From Rubellimicrobium sp. CFH 75288 (GTDB taxonomy: Bacteria > Pseudomonadota > Alphaproteobacteria > Rhodobacterales > Rhodobacteraceae), in contig NZ_WYDP01000005.1 in assembly GCF_009904055.1 (NCBI RefSeq), positions 310,001 to 374,000 on the forward strand: a stretch of DNA of 64,000 nucleotides, in the 5' to 3' direction. Below the pieces are notes generated by a model. That model was not told the origin of the DNA. It did no database searches and worked only from the letters and a program-made list of their open reading frames with translations. Shown here piece after piece: positions 17,715 through 25,798 of the stretch (position 1 is the first letter of the stretch; each line of letters begins with the position of its first letter). The translations under genes were made by a program, and so were the position numbers.

Positions 17715-18677
17715 GTGGCGGACATGCGTGACGCCTCTGACCCCGCGCCGGTCCTGCACCTCCGGCAGGCGACCCGGCTCAGCCGGCGCATCCTGGCCGA
17801 CCGTCTCTCGGTGCCGGAGGACGAGTGGAGGCTCCGCCTCGTGCAGCGGCGCGGCTCGCACGGGGGATCGCTGGTCTTTGCCGCCCGGCGCCGGGGGGAA
17901 GAAGCGGCCAGCTTTGCCGTCAAGCTGTTCGCCCGGCCCGACCACGCCCGGGCCGAGTTCCGCGCAGCCGCCGCCGCCCGGGGTTCGGCCGCCGCCGTGG
18001 CCGAGCCGGTCGGCTTCGACCCCGAGGCGGGGATCGTCGTCTCGCGCTGGGTGGAGGGGGAGACGATGGGGGCGCTCGTCCGCCGTCCGGGGGCCGCGGC
18101 GCCCGTGGCCGCCTGCGGGCGCTGGCTGCGCGCCTTCCATCGCCCGCTCCCCGCCCGGCCCGTCTCCGCGCGCAGGGTCCTGCTCCAGCGCCTGGCCGCC
18201 GCCCGGGCCGAACCGATCCGCCCCGGACCGGAGCGCGAGGCCTGGCTGCGCGCTGCCGAGGCGCTGGCGCAGCGGATCGGGGCGATGAGCCCGGGTTGGT
18301 GCTGGCCCGTGCGCATCCACGGCGATTTCCTGCCCCAGAACCTGATCCTTTCGGGGCGCTCGCCCGTCGGGGTCGATCTCTGCTGGGTCCGGGCCGGCAG
18401 CCGCCATCTCGATCTGGCGCGCATGACGATCCACCTCCTTCTGCTGCCGCGCGAGCGCGGCCTGCCCAGCGACTATGACGGGGCGGCGTTGCGGCACCTG
18501 TTTCTGCGAGCCTACGGGCTGCGCGGGGGCCAGGCCCGGCATTGGCTCGAGGCGGCCGAAGCGGTCGAGATCCTGGTCCGCTGGGCCTCGTTCTGCAGGG
18601 AAGACACGTGGCATCGCCGGCAGGCGGGACGGGATCTCGTCCGCGCGCTGGCCGCGGATCGGGAACTCGTCCGCTGA
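17715..18677 (+). CDS. Aminoglycoside-phosphotransferase-like kinase
   Basis: A 320-residue protein with a choline/aminoglycoside kinase fold. It has SFAVKLF with the ATP-binding Lys (about 73-79), the Brenner motif IHGDFLPQN (about 197-205) holding the catalytic Asp and metal-binding Asn, and VGVDLCW as the DFG equivalent. The GTG start gives MADMRDAS; ATG at 17724 is an equally possible start. A TTGACA sits at 17688-17693, but no good -10 box follows at the right distance. The universal-stress gene starts 82 bases after it. The substrate is unknown. Confidence 0.75.
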   Translation: MADMRDASDPAPVLHLRQATRLSRRILADRLSVPEDEWRLRLVQRRGSHGGSLVFAARRRGEEAASFAVKLFARPDHARAEFRAAAAARGSAAAVAEPVGFDPEAGIVVSRWVEGETMGALVRRPGAAAPVAACGRWLRAFHRPLPARPVSARRVLLQRLAAARAEPIRPGPEREAWLRAAEALAQRIGAMSPGWCWPVRIHGDFLPQNLILSGRSPVGVDLCWVRAGSRHLDLARMTIHLLLLPRERGLPSDYDGAALRHLFLRAYGLRGGQARHWLEAAEAVEILVRWASFCREDTWHRRQAGRDLVRALAADRELVR

Positions 18678-18759
18678 CCGGGCGCCCCGTTGCAAGGCCC
18701 TGCCGCTTCGGCCACTCTGCCGGGACGGCCCACGGCCGGCGAGCGGAGGAAAAGACGCC

Positions 18760-19215
18760 GTGAGGAAGTTCCTCGTCGTCCTCGACGACACGCGCGAATG
18801 CCTCAACGCGATGCGGTATGCTGCCATCCGGGCCTCCAAGACCGGGGGCGGGGTCCAGGTCCTCGCCATCGTCGAGCCGGCCGAGTTCGGCGCCTGGGTC
18901 GGCGTGGGCGACATCATGCGCGAGGAGGCGCGCGAGCGCATCGAGGTCCATTTCGAGGTCTTCGCCAAGTGGATGCGCGACAAGCGCGGCATCGACCCCG
19001 AACTGGTGATCCGCGAGGGCGAGCCCGTTCCCGAGATCATCGCCCAGCTTCGCGCCGACCCCGAGATCGGGGTGGTGGTCCTCGGGGCCGGCACCGACAG
19101 CAAGGGTCCCGGCCCCCTCGTCACCGCGCTCTCCAGGCAGGCGGGCACCCTGCCCGTGCCGCTGACGATCGTGCCCGGCGACCTCAGCAAGGAGCGGCTC
19201 GAGGAGATCACCTGA
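18760..19215 (+). CDS. Universal stress protein family protein
   Basis: A 151-residue UspA-fold protein. The N-terminal KFLVVLDDTRECLNAMRYA strand-helix carries the conserved Asp of the nucleotide pocket. The central VIREGEPVPEIIAQL is typical, and VVVLGAGTDSKGPGPLVTAL is a variant of the G-x2-G-x9-G-S/T ATP-binding loop. The GTG start has GGAGGA about nine bases upstream. One base separates it from the membrane protease gene that follows, suggesting co-transcription. Its function is probably stress-related, but no direct evidence is visible. Confidence 0.86.
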   Translation: MRKFLVVLDDTRECLNAMRYAAIRASKTGGGVQVLAIVEPAEFGAWVGVGDIMREEARERIEVHFEVFAKWMRDKRGIDPELVIREGEPVPEIIAQLRADPEIGVVVLGAGTDSKGPGPLVTALSRQAGTLPVPLTIVPGDLSKERLEEIT

Positions 19216-19216
19216 C

Positions 19217-19840
19217 ATGGACGGCCGCCTCGCCTTCGGGGCGCTCCTGGCGGTGCCCGCGCTCTACGGCCTGCTCGTCTGGGCGACCGGGGTGTTCGGG
19301 CCGCTCGGGGGGATGGCGCTGGGCCTTCTCGCCTACTGGGCGGCGCTCGCCGGGACGCTCGCGCTCGTGTCGGACCGCGACACGCTCTGGCAGCTTTCCG
19401 AGGCGCGCCTGCCGCCCCTGTCGGTGACGCTGGCCCTCGCGCTGCCCGTGGTGGTGCTGGGCGCGCTCGCGCTGCGCGCGCTCGGCACCGTGCTGATCCC
19501 TGCCCATCTGATCGTGGCGGCCGCGCTGGGCGCGATCGTCCATGCCGTGCTGGAGGAGCTGTTCTGGCGCGGCGCGATGCTGCCCCGCCCCACACCGGCG
19601 GCCGCGGCCGGCGCGCTGCTCGTCTTCTGGGTCTTCCACATCGCCTGGCTGGGGGCGCGGGGGCTCGAGACGGGGCTCGATCCCCTCCTGCTCGCGCTCG
19701 GGCCGCTGGCGCTGGGGGGCGCGTGGACGGCGGCGCGGCTCGCCACCGGCACGCTCGGGGCGGCCATCCTGGGCCATGCCGCGACGGCCCTGTTCCTGGC
19801 CGTGCTGGTCCTCGCGCAGGGGGCGCCGCCGCTGCCCTGA
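19217..19840 (+). CDS. CPBP family intramembrane glutamic endopeptidase
   Basis: A 207-residue, largely hydrophobic protein with about six membrane helices. It has the CAAX-protease/bacteriocin-processing (CPBP) motifs: EELFWRG (EExxxR, about residues 113-119), FHIAWLG and GHAATALF, supplying the catalytic Glu, Arg and His residues. CPBP members cleave membrane or prenylated substrates; no substrate is evident here. The ATG lies one base after the stop of the universal stress protein gene, so the pair is probably an operon. Confidence 0.85.
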   Translation: MDGRLAFGALLAVPALYGLLVWATGVFGPLGGMALGLLAYWAALAGTLALVSDRDTLWQLSEARLPPLSVTLALALPVVVLGALALRALGTVLIPAHLIVAAALGAIVHAVLEELFWRGAMLPRPTPAAAAGALLVFWVFHIAWLGARGLETGLDPLLLALGPLALGGAWTAARLATGTLGAAILGHAATALFLAVLVLAQGAPPLP

Positions 19841-19875
19841 CGGATCGGTGGACAGGACGGGGCGGGCGCGCTTTG

Positions 19876-21315
19876 ATGATCGCGTCCCGCCCGGTCCCCG
19901 CGATGCCTGCCCTGCGTGCCCTGATCCTGCTTCTGGCGACCTTGCCGCTCTGGCTCGGGACCTCGGCTGCGGCCTTCGATCCCCGGGACCTCGCCGATCA
20001 GGACCGCCGCTTCCTGCAGGGGGCGCTCGTCTGGTCGGGGGATTACGCGGGCATCCTCGACGGCGACTGGGGCGCGCGCAGCGCCGCCGCCCTGACCCGC
20101 TGGCAGGGGCGCGAGGCCCGCGGCCGGACCGATCCGGCCGCTTTGCGCCCGCTCCTGCGGACATTCGCCGCCGAGATCGACCGCAACGGCTGGACGGTGA
20201 TGCGCCTCGAGGCCTTCTCGGTCGCCCTGCCGCTCGACCGCCTCGGCCCGCCTCTCGAGGACGGCCTCACGCTCGAATACCGGTCGGCCGATGGCGGGCT
20301 CGTGTTCCGCGTCCTGTTCGACGACTGGCCCGGCACCTGGGAGATGCACGACTGGATGATGCGCAACCATGCCGGCCCGGAGGAGGCCTATGCCGCCGAC
20401 GGGCGCGGCCGGGCCATCTCGGCCATCACCCTGCGCAACGGCCGTCGCGTCTATCTGCGCTCCTTCGATCTGGAGGGCGTGGTCGTCTCCCTCCAGGTCG
20501 TCGCCACGCCGGCCGAGCGGCGGCGCCTCGACCTGATCGCCTCGTCGATGCAGTGGGGCCGCGCGCCGGACCTCCGGCCCCGGCCCGGCGGCCCGCTCGA
20601 GCGCCTGTTGCGGCCCCCGCCGCCCGCTGCGCCCGAGCGTGCGCCCCCGCCGCCTGCCCTCGCCGCCGCCCCGCCGCCGCCCGCATCGGCCGGCCCCCGC
20701 GGCAGCGGCACGGGCTTCTACGTCAACGCCACCGACGTGGTGACTGCCGCCCATGTGGTCGAGGGCTGCCGCCGGATCGAGCAGGAGGACGGCAGCGCCC
20801 TCTCGGTCCTGGCCGCCGATCCCGTCTCGGACCTTGCCGTGCTCGCGGCCGAGCGGCGCTCGGCGCACTGGCTGCCCGTGCCCGCCGCCGGCGGCCCCCG
20901 CCTGGGCGAGCCCGTCCTCGCCCTGGGCTATCCCTTTCGCGGCCTGCGCATCACCGACAACCAGGGGCTGGCGGTGACCACGGGCAATGTCAGCGCCCTG
21001 CCCCGCGTGCCCGGCCCCGGCGAGCCCGTGATGATCACCGCACCGGTCCAGCCGGGCAACAGCGGCGGCCCGCTCCTGGGGCGCAACGGGGCCGTGCTCG
21101 GGGTGGTCGTCGCCAAGCTCGGGGCGGAATACACGCTCTCCGAGGCGGGCGTCCTGCCCGAGAACATGAACTTCGCCACCCCCGTCTCCACCTTGCGCGA
21201 CCTGCTCGAGGAGGCCGGGGTGGCCTTGCCGCGCGTCACCAAGACCCCGCTCGACCTGTCCGACGGCATTCCCGATCCGGTGGCCGAGGCAGTCGTGCTG
21301 CTGCTCTGCTTCTGA
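19876..21315 (+). CDS. Secreted trypsin-like serine protease with N-terminal peptidoglycan-binding-like domain
   Basis: A 479-residue exported protein. A signal peptide ends near TSAAA (about 28-33). A peptidoglycan-binding_1-like segment follows (DRRFLQGALVWSGDYAGILDGDWG...AALTRWQ). Next come a middle domain of unknown fold, a Pro/Ala-rich linker near residues 235-270, and an S1C (HtrA/trypsin-like) domain. The triad is complete: His in VTAAHVV, Asp in DPVSDLAVL and Ser in QPGNSGGPLL. There is no PDZ domain. ATG at 19903 (MPALRALILLL) is an alternative start. The PG-binding-like part suggests a cell-wall-associated or periplasmic location. Confidence 0.85.
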   Translation: MIASRPVPAMPALRALILLLATLPLWLGTSAAAFDPRDLADQDRRFLQGALVWSGDYAGILDGDWGARSAAALTRWQGREARGRTDPAALRPLLRTFAAEIDRNGWTVMRLEAFSVALPLDRLGPPLEDGLTLEYRSADGGLVFRVLFDDWPGTWEMHDWMMRNHAGPEEAYAADGRGRAISAITLRNGRRVYLRSFDLEGVVVSLQVVATPAERRRLDLIASSMQWGRAPDLRPRPGGPLERLLRPPPPAAPERAPPPPALAAAPPPPASAGPRGSGTGFYVNATDVVTAAHVVEGCRRIEQEDGSALSVLAADPVSDLAVLAAERRSAHWLPVPAAGGPRLGEPVLALGYPFRGLRITDNQGLAVTTGNVSALPRVPGPGEPVMITAPVQPGNSGGPLLGRNGAVLGVVVAKLGAEYTLSEAGVLPENMNFATPVSTLRDLLEEAGVALPRVTKTPLDLSDGIPDPVAEAVVLLLCF

Positions 21316-21318
21316 CGA

Positions 21319-21335
21319 TCTGGAATCATTCCAAA
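21319..21335. promoter_or_regulatory. ICE-like palindrome (possible Irr/iron-responsive site) upstream of nfuA
   Basis: The 13-base perfect inverted repeat TGGAATCATTCCA (21321-21333) is centred in a 17-base element that matches the alphaproteobacterial Irr box TTTAGAA-N3-TTCTAAA at 11 of 14 defined positions. It lies just upstream of the -35 hexamer of a putative nfuA promoter. Iron-sulfur genes are known Irr/IscR targets in this class. Which regulator binds is inferred. Confidence 0.5.
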
Positions 21336-21339
21336 CCGC

Positions 21340-21368
21340 TTGACCCCCTGACCCCGAAGGCGCATATC
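21340..21368 (+). promoter_or_regulatory. Putative sigma-70 promoter of nfuA
   Basis: TTGACC (21340-21345, 5/6 to consensus) is separated by 17 bases from CATATC (21363-21368, 3/6). It is located 28 bases before the nfuA ATG and immediately downstream of the iron-box-like palindrome. Confidence 0.45.
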
Positions 21369-21395
21369 GGAAGCCTGCCCTGCGGAGGCCGCGCC

Positions 21396-21959
21396 ATGTT
21401 CATCCAGACCGAATCGACCCCGAATCCCGCCACGCTCAAGTTCCTGCCCGGCGAGACGGTTCTGGGCCGCGGCACGCTCGATCTCACCTCGCCCGAGGCG
21501 GCAGAGCAGAGCCCGCTCGCCCGCCGCCTCTTCGCCGTGGATGGCGTGACCGCGGTGTTCCTGGGGGCCGACTTCGTCACCGTCACCAAGACGCCCGACG
21601 CGGACTGGACCCATCTGCGTCCCGTGCTGCTGGGCGCGATCATGGACCATTACCAGTCCGGCGATCCGGTCGTCCTCGATGGCGCCGCCTCCGCGCCCGC
21701 CCATGCCGAGGCCGAGGGGCCCGATGCAGCCATCGTGGAGCAGATCAAGGAGCTGCTCGATACCCGTGTGCGCCCGGCCGTGGCCCAGGACGGCGGCGAC
21801 ATCACCTTTCACGGCTTCGACCGCGGCATCGTCTATCTCCACATGCAGGGTGCCTGCGCGGGCTGCCCCTCCTCCACCCTGACGCTCAAGATGGGCATCG
21901 AGAACCTCCTGCGCCACTACATCCCCGAAGTGGTCGAGGTTCGCCCCGTCGCCGCCTGA
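21396..21959 (+). CDS. nfuA: NifU-family iron-sulfur scaffold/carrier protein
   Basis: A 187-residue NFU protein that carries and delivers [4Fe-4S] clusters to apo-enzymes. The N-terminal domain (1-90) is the Scaffold-Nfu_N type, starting MFIQTESTPNPATLKFLPG. The C-terminal NifU domain contains RPAVAQDGGDI and the cluster-binding CAGC (Cys154, Cys157) followed by PSSTLTLK. The ATG has GGAGG about six bases upstream. A palindrome resembling an Irr box and a plausible promoter precede it, suggesting control by iron or iron-sulfur status. tsaB follows nine bases later. Confidence 0.95.
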   Translation: MFIQTESTPNPATLKFLPGETVLGRGTLDLTSPEAAEQSPLARRLFAVDGVTAVFLGADFVTVTKTPDADWTHLRPVLLGAIMDHYQSGDPVVLDGAASAPAHAEAEGPDAAIVEQIKELLDTRVRPAVAQDGGDITFHGFDRGIVYLHMQGACAGCPSSTLTLKMGIENLLRHYIPEVVEVRPVAA

Positions 21960-21968
21960 CGCCGCGCG

Positions 21969-22613
21969 GTGGCGCCGCTCGTCCTGGCCTTCGACACGGC
22001 CGCGCCGCATTGTGCCGCCGCGCTGCTGCGGGGCGAGCGCGTCCTCGCCTGCGCCGAGGAACCGATGGCGACGGGTCAGGCCGAGCGGCTCTTTCCGCTG
22101 CTCGGGGCCCTTCTGGCCGGGGCCGGCGCGGAATGGGGGGACCTCGCCGGGATCGGGGTGGGGACTGGACCCGGCAACTTCACCGGAACGCGCATCGCCG
22201 TGGCGGCCGCGCGCGGCCTTGCGCTCGGGCTCGGCCTGCCGGCCGTGGGCATCACCGCCTTCGAGGCGCTGGCCTGGGGCCGCGCGGACGTGCTGGTGGT
22301 GCGCGACGCGCGGCTGGGATCGGTCCACCTCCAGCGATTCGGAACCGATCCGTTCGGACCCGAGACCCGTGCGCTCGACGGCGACCTGCCGCGCCTTCCG
22401 CCCGGCACGCCCGTGGTGGGCGACCTCGCTCCGACCCTTGCCCCCCGCCTGGGGGGCGAGGCGGCCGCGCCGATCCTGCCCGTCGCCGTGGCCATCGCGC
22501 GGCTGGCTGCCGCGCGTCTGTCCGCGCCGGGCCCGCGTCCGGCCCCCCTCTACCTGCGCCCGCCCGATGCCGCCCCCGCGCGCGAGGCGCCGCCCGTCGT
22601 CCTGCCCGGATGA
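21969..22613 (+). CDS. tsaB: tRNA threonylcarbamoyladenosine biosynthesis protein TsaB
   Basis: A 214-residue ASKHA-fold protein. TsaB partners TsaD and TsaE in forming t6A37 in ANN-decoding tRNAs. Diagnostic stretches are LVLAFDTAAPHCAAAL at the N-terminus, GVGTGPGNFTGTRIAVAAARGL (about 58-79) and the VVGDLAP region. The start is GTG. The stop TGA overlaps the ATG of rimI (ATGA), a tsaB-rimI arrangement found in many bacteria. Confidence 0.93.
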   Translation: MAPLVLAFDTAAPHCAAALLRGERVLACAEEPMATGQAERLFPLLGALLAGAGAEWGDLAGIGVGTGPGNFTGTRIAVAAARGLALGLGLPAVGITAFEALAWGRADVLVVRDARLGSVHLQRFGTDPFGPETRALDGDLPRLPPGTPVVGDLAPTLAPRLGGEAAAPILPVAVAIARLAAARLSAPGPRPAPLYLRPPDAAPAREAPPVVLPG

Positions 22614-23089
22614 CCGCTCCGCCCGACGTGCCCGACGCGGCGCTGATGGCCGCGGTCCACGCCGAATCCGCCTGGCCCGAGCGCGCCTGGAGCGAGGCGG
22701 AATTTGCGGCCCTCCTCGCCTCGCCCGGCACGGTGGCGCTGGGCGATGCGCGCGCCGTCCTGCTCGGCCGCATCGCCGGCGGAGAGGCCGAGGTGCTGAT
22801 GCTGGCCACACGGCCCGCGGAGCGCCGCCGGGGGCTGGCCCGCGGCCTGCTTGCGGCCTTTGCCGCGCGCGCCGCGGCGGCGGGGGCCGATCGGATCCTG
22901 CTCGAGGTGGCCGAGGACAACGGCCCGGCGCGCGCGCTCTATGACGGCCTCGGCTGGGTCCTCGTGGGCCGCCGGGCAGGCTATTACCGGCGCGCCGGCG
23001 GCGCCCCGGCCGCCGCGCTGGTGCTCGCCCGCCGGGCAGGCGACGCGGACGCCGCCACGTCGCGGACGGGGCACGGAAAATCCAGTTGA
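22610..23089 (+). CDS. rimI: GNAT acetyltransferase, RimI-like
   Basis: A 159-residue GNAT protein. The acetyl-CoA motif A reads EAEVLMLATRPAERRRGLARGLL, including the R/Q-x-x-G-x-G/A signature. EVAEDNGPARALYDGLGWVLVGRRAGYY matches the C-terminal half of RimI, which acetylates the N-terminal Ala of ribosomal protein S18. It overlaps tsaB by four bases. The 20-residue tail after the domain is not conserved. Confidence 0.87.
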   Translation: MTAPPDVPDAALMAAVHAESAWPERAWSEAEFAALLASPGTVALGDARAVLLGRIAGGEAEVLMLATRPAERRRGLARGLLAAFAARAAAAGADRILLEVAEDNGPARALYDGLGWVLVGRRAGYYRRAGGAPAAALVLARRAGDADAATSRTGHGKSS

Positions 23090-23124
23090 CCGCAGCAGCG
23101 TTGCCGCGCTTGTGTGGCGCAGGC

Positions 23125-23157
23125 TTGGGGCGTGCCGCCGCGGCGGGACGCCCCCAA
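23125..23157 (+). terminator. Strong GC hairpin between rimI and the nucleoside importer operon
   Basis: TTGGGGCGT (23125-23133) pairs with ACGCCCCCAA (23148-23157, one bulged C). Inside, CCGCCG and CGGCGG form a second stem. No T-tract follows. It lies 20 bases before the start of the binding-protein gene, so it could end tsaB-rimI transcription or act in the leader of the importer mRNA. Confidence 0.5.
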
Positions 23158-23177
23158 TCACAAGGACCGGGAGACCC

Positions 23178-24173
23178 ATGACCCAGCTTTCGACCCTTCT
23201 CGGCGCGACCGCAGCCCTGGCGCTGGCGGCGGGCGCGGCCGTGGCTTCGCCGGCGGTGATCTTCGACCTCGGCGGCAAGTTCGACCGCTCCTTCAACGAA
23301 AGCGCCTTCAACGGCGCCGAGCGCTGGCGCGAGGAGACGGGCCAGTCCTATGCCGAGTTCGAGCTGACCGCCGAGCCGCAGCGCGAACAGGCGATCCGCC
23401 GCTTCGCCGAACAGGGCCACGATCCCGTCATCATGGTGGGCTTCATGTCCGCCACCCCGCTCGAGCAGATCGCCCCCGACTACCCCGAGACGACCTTCGT
23501 GATCGTGGACGCGGTGGTGGACCAGCCCAATGTCCGCTCGGTCGTCTTCAACGAGCACGAGGGCTCCTACCTCGTCGGCATGCTCGCGGCCATGGCCTCC
23601 GAGACGGGCACGGTGGGCTTCGTGGGCGGCATGGACATCCCGCTGATCCGCAAGTTCGCCTGCGGCTATGCCCAGGGCGTCAAGGCGGTGAACCCCGACG
23701 CCACGGTGCTCGTCAACTTCACCGGCACGACGCCGGCGGCCTGGAACGACCCCGCCCGCGGCTCCGAGCTGACGCTGGCCCAGATCAGCCAGGGCGCCGA
23801 CGTGGTCTATGCGGCCGCCGGCGGAACCGGGGTGGGCGTGCTGCAGACCGCGGCCGACCGGGGCATCCTGTCCATCGGTGTGGACAGCAACCAGAACTAC
23901 CTTCATCCCGGCCAGGTCCTGACCTCCATGATCAAGCGCGTGGACAACGCCGTCTACGAGGCAATGGCCGGTGGCGAAGGGCTCGAGACCGGCGTGCAGG
24001 TGATGGGCGTGGCCAATGACGGCGTGGGCTGGGCGCTCGACGAGCACAACGAGGCGCTGATCACCGAGGAGATGCGCGCCGCCGTCACGGAGGCCGAGGA
24101 GAAGATCGCCTCGGGCGAGTTGCAGGTCCACGACTACATGACGGACGAGACCTGCCCGGCGCTGACCTTCTGA
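23178..24173 (+). CDS. BMP-family nucleoside-binding protein of an ABC importer
   Basis: A 331-residue periplasmic binding protein of the Bmp/TmpC/PnrA family that captures purine nucleosides for an ABC importer. A Sec signal ends near AVASPA (about 20-25) with no lipobox Cys, so it is soluble in the periplasm. Family motifs are IFDLGGKFDRSFNESAFNGAE, VGFMSATPLEQIAPDYP, EGSYLVGMLAAMASETGTVGFVGG (interrupted only by the domain boundary) and GVDSNQNYLHPGQVLTS. GGGAG precedes the ATG. An 11-bp hairpin follows the stop, then the ATPase and two permease genes. Confidence 0.92.
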   Translation: MTQLSTLLGATAALALAAGAAVASPAVIFDLGGKFDRSFNESAFNGAERWREETGQSYAEFELTAEPQREQAIRRFAEQGHDPVIMVGFMSATPLEQIAPDYPETTFVIVDAVVDQPNVRSVVFNEHEGSYLVGMLAAMASETGTVGFVGGMDIPLIRKFACGYAQGVKAVNPDATVLVNFTGTTPAAWNDPARGSELTLAQISQGADVVYAAAGGTGVGVLQTAADRGILSIGVDSNQNYLHPGQVLTSMIKRVDNAVYEAMAGGEGLETGVQVMGVANDGVGWALDEHNEALITEEMRAAVTEAEEKIASGELQVHDYMTDETCPALTF

Positions 24174-24195
24174 GGCCCGCCACCGCGCTTTCTGG

Positions 24196-24223
24196 GGGCC
24201 GCGCGGCAAAGCCCGCGCGGCCC
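24196..24223 (+). terminator. Intercistronic 11-bp perfect hairpin
   Basis: GGGCCGCGCGG (24196-24206) and its exact complement CCGCGCGGCCC (24213-24223) flank a six-base loop. It lies between the binding-protein and ATPase genes, without a T-tract. Such structures often protect upstream mRNA or partly terminate, giving excess binding protein over ATPase; that role is inferred here. Confidence 0.6.
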
Positions 24224-24246
24224 TTCCCGCAACCGGAGACCGCCCG

Positions 24247-25797
24247 ATGAGCCCGCGCGACACGACCGGCCTTCTCCAGCCGCCTGCCATCGAACTGGTC
24301 GGCATCTCCAAGGCCTTCGGCCCCGTGCAGGCCAACCGCGACATCAGCCTGCGGGTCATGCCCGGCACGATCCACGGCATCATCGGCGAGAACGGCGCGG
24401 GCAAGTCCACGCTGATGAGCATCCTCTACGGCTTCTACCGCGCCGATGCGGGCGAGATCCGCATCCGCGGCGAACGCATCGACATCCCCGACAGCCAGAC
24501 CGCCATCCGTGCCGGCATCGGCATGGTGTTCCAGCACTTCAAGCTCGTGGAGAACTTCACCGTCCTCGAGAACGTCATCCTCGGGGTCGAGGATTCGGGG
24601 CTGCTGCGCCCCTCGCTCGCCCGCGCGCGGTCCGAACTCGCCGCGCTGGCGCGCGACTACGAACTGGAGGTGCCGCCCGACGCGCGCATTGAGGATCTCG
24701 GCGTGGGCCTCCAGCAGCGGGTGGAGATCCTCAAGGCCCTCTATCGCAAGGCCGACATCCTGATCCTCGACGAGCCCACGGGCGTGCTCACCCCGGCCGA
24801 GGCCGACCACCTCTTCCGCATCCTCCGCTCGCTGCGCGACCAGGGCAAGACGATCATCCTCATCACCCACAAGCTGCGCGAGATCATGGAGATCACCGAT
24901 ACCGTCTCGGTCATGCGCCGCGGCGAGATGGTCGCGCATTTCCGCACCGCGGAGACCTCGCCTCCCGAACTGGCCGAGGCGATGGTGGGCCGCAAGGTCC
25001 TGCTGCGCGTGGACAAGGCCCCCGCCACCCCCGGCGCCCCCGTCCTCGAGGTCGAGAACCTCCGCGTCACCGACGCCAAGGGCGTCGAGCGGCTCCGCGG
25101 CATCTCCCTCACGGTCCGCGCGGGCGAGATCCTCGGCATCGCCGGCGTGGCCGGCAACGGCCAGTCCGAGCTTCTGGCCGTGCTGGGCGGGACGATGCGC
25201 GCGACGGGGCAGGTGCGCCTCAGGGGCCGCCCGCTCGATCTGGGGCCCGCGAGGGGGCGCGCGCGCCGCGACGCGGGCATCGGCCACGTCCCCGAGGACC
25301 GCCAGCACGAGGGGCTGATCCTCGACTTCGCCGCCTGGGAGAACGTGGCGCTCGGCTACCACCACCGCGCGCCCTATTCCCGCGGGGCGGTCATGGACCT
25401 CGCCGCCATGAAGGCCGACGCCCAGGCCAAGATGGAGCGCTTCGACGTCCGCCCCCCCGATCCCCTCCTCGCCGCCAAGAGCTTCTCGGGCGGCAACCAG
25501 CAGAAGATCGTCGTCGCCCGCGAGATGGAGTCGAACCCCGACCTCCTTCTCGTGGGCCAGCCCACGCGCGGCGTGGACATCGGCGCCATCGAGTTCATCC
25601 ACCGCCAGATCGTCGCCCTGCGCGACCGCGGCTGCGCGATCCTGCTCGTCTCGGTCGAGCTCGACGAGATCCTGTCGTTGTCGGATCGCATCGCCGTCAT
25701 GTTCGACGGCCGCATCATGGGCGAGCGGCCCGCGCACGCGACCGACGCGCGCGAGCTGGGCCTGCTGATGGCCGGCGTCACGGAAAGGGCCGCCTGA
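24247..25797 (+). CDS. Nucleoside ABC transporter, duplicated ATP-binding protein
   Basis: A 516-residue protein with two fused ABC nucleotide-binding domains. Domain 1 (about 14-250) has Walker A GENGAGKST, the family-type signature LGVGLQQR and Walker B ILILDEPTGVL. Domain 2 (about 265-505) has the degenerate Walker A GVAGNGQSE and a full SGGNQQK signature. This asymmetry is normal for Bmp-linked nucleoside importers (RbsA-like). One base separates it from the first permease gene. The gene set bmp-ATPase-permease-permease-PNP supports purine nucleoside as substrate. Confidence 0.94.
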   Translation: MSPRDTTGLLQPPAIELVGISKAFGPVQANRDISLRVMPGTIHGIIGENGAGKSTLMSILYGFYRADAGEIRIRGERIDIPDSQTAIRAGIGMVFQHFKLVENFTVLENVILGVEDSGLLRPSLARARSELAALARDYELEVPPDARIEDLGVGLQQRVEILKALYRKADILILDEPTGVLTPAEADHLFRILRSLRDQGKTIILITHKLREIMEITDTVSVMRRGEMVAHFRTAETSPPELAEAMVGRKVLLRVDKAPATPGAPVLEVENLRVTDAKGVERLRGISLTVRAGEILGIAGVAGNGQSELLAVLGGTMRATGQVRLRGRPLDLGPARGRARRDAGIGHVPEDRQHEGLILDFAAWENVALGYHHRAPYSRGAVMDLAAMKADAQAKMERFDVRPPDPLLAAKSFSGGNQQKIVVAREMESNPDLLLVGQPTRGVDIGAIEFIHRQIVALRDRGCAILLVSVELDEILSLSDRIAVMFDGRIMGERPAHATDARELGLLMAGVTERAA

Positions 25798-25798
25798 C

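Noticed and set aside
17688-17716. TTGACA before the kinase-like gene as a promoter
   Set aside because: The -35 is perfect but the hexamer at 17-base spacing (CTTCGT) does not resemble a -10 and would overlap the start codon.
20928-24422. 1164-codon minus-strand open frame
   Set aside because: It crosses five convincing plus-strand genes (protease, nfuA, tsaB, rimI, bmp) and shows no recognisable motif.
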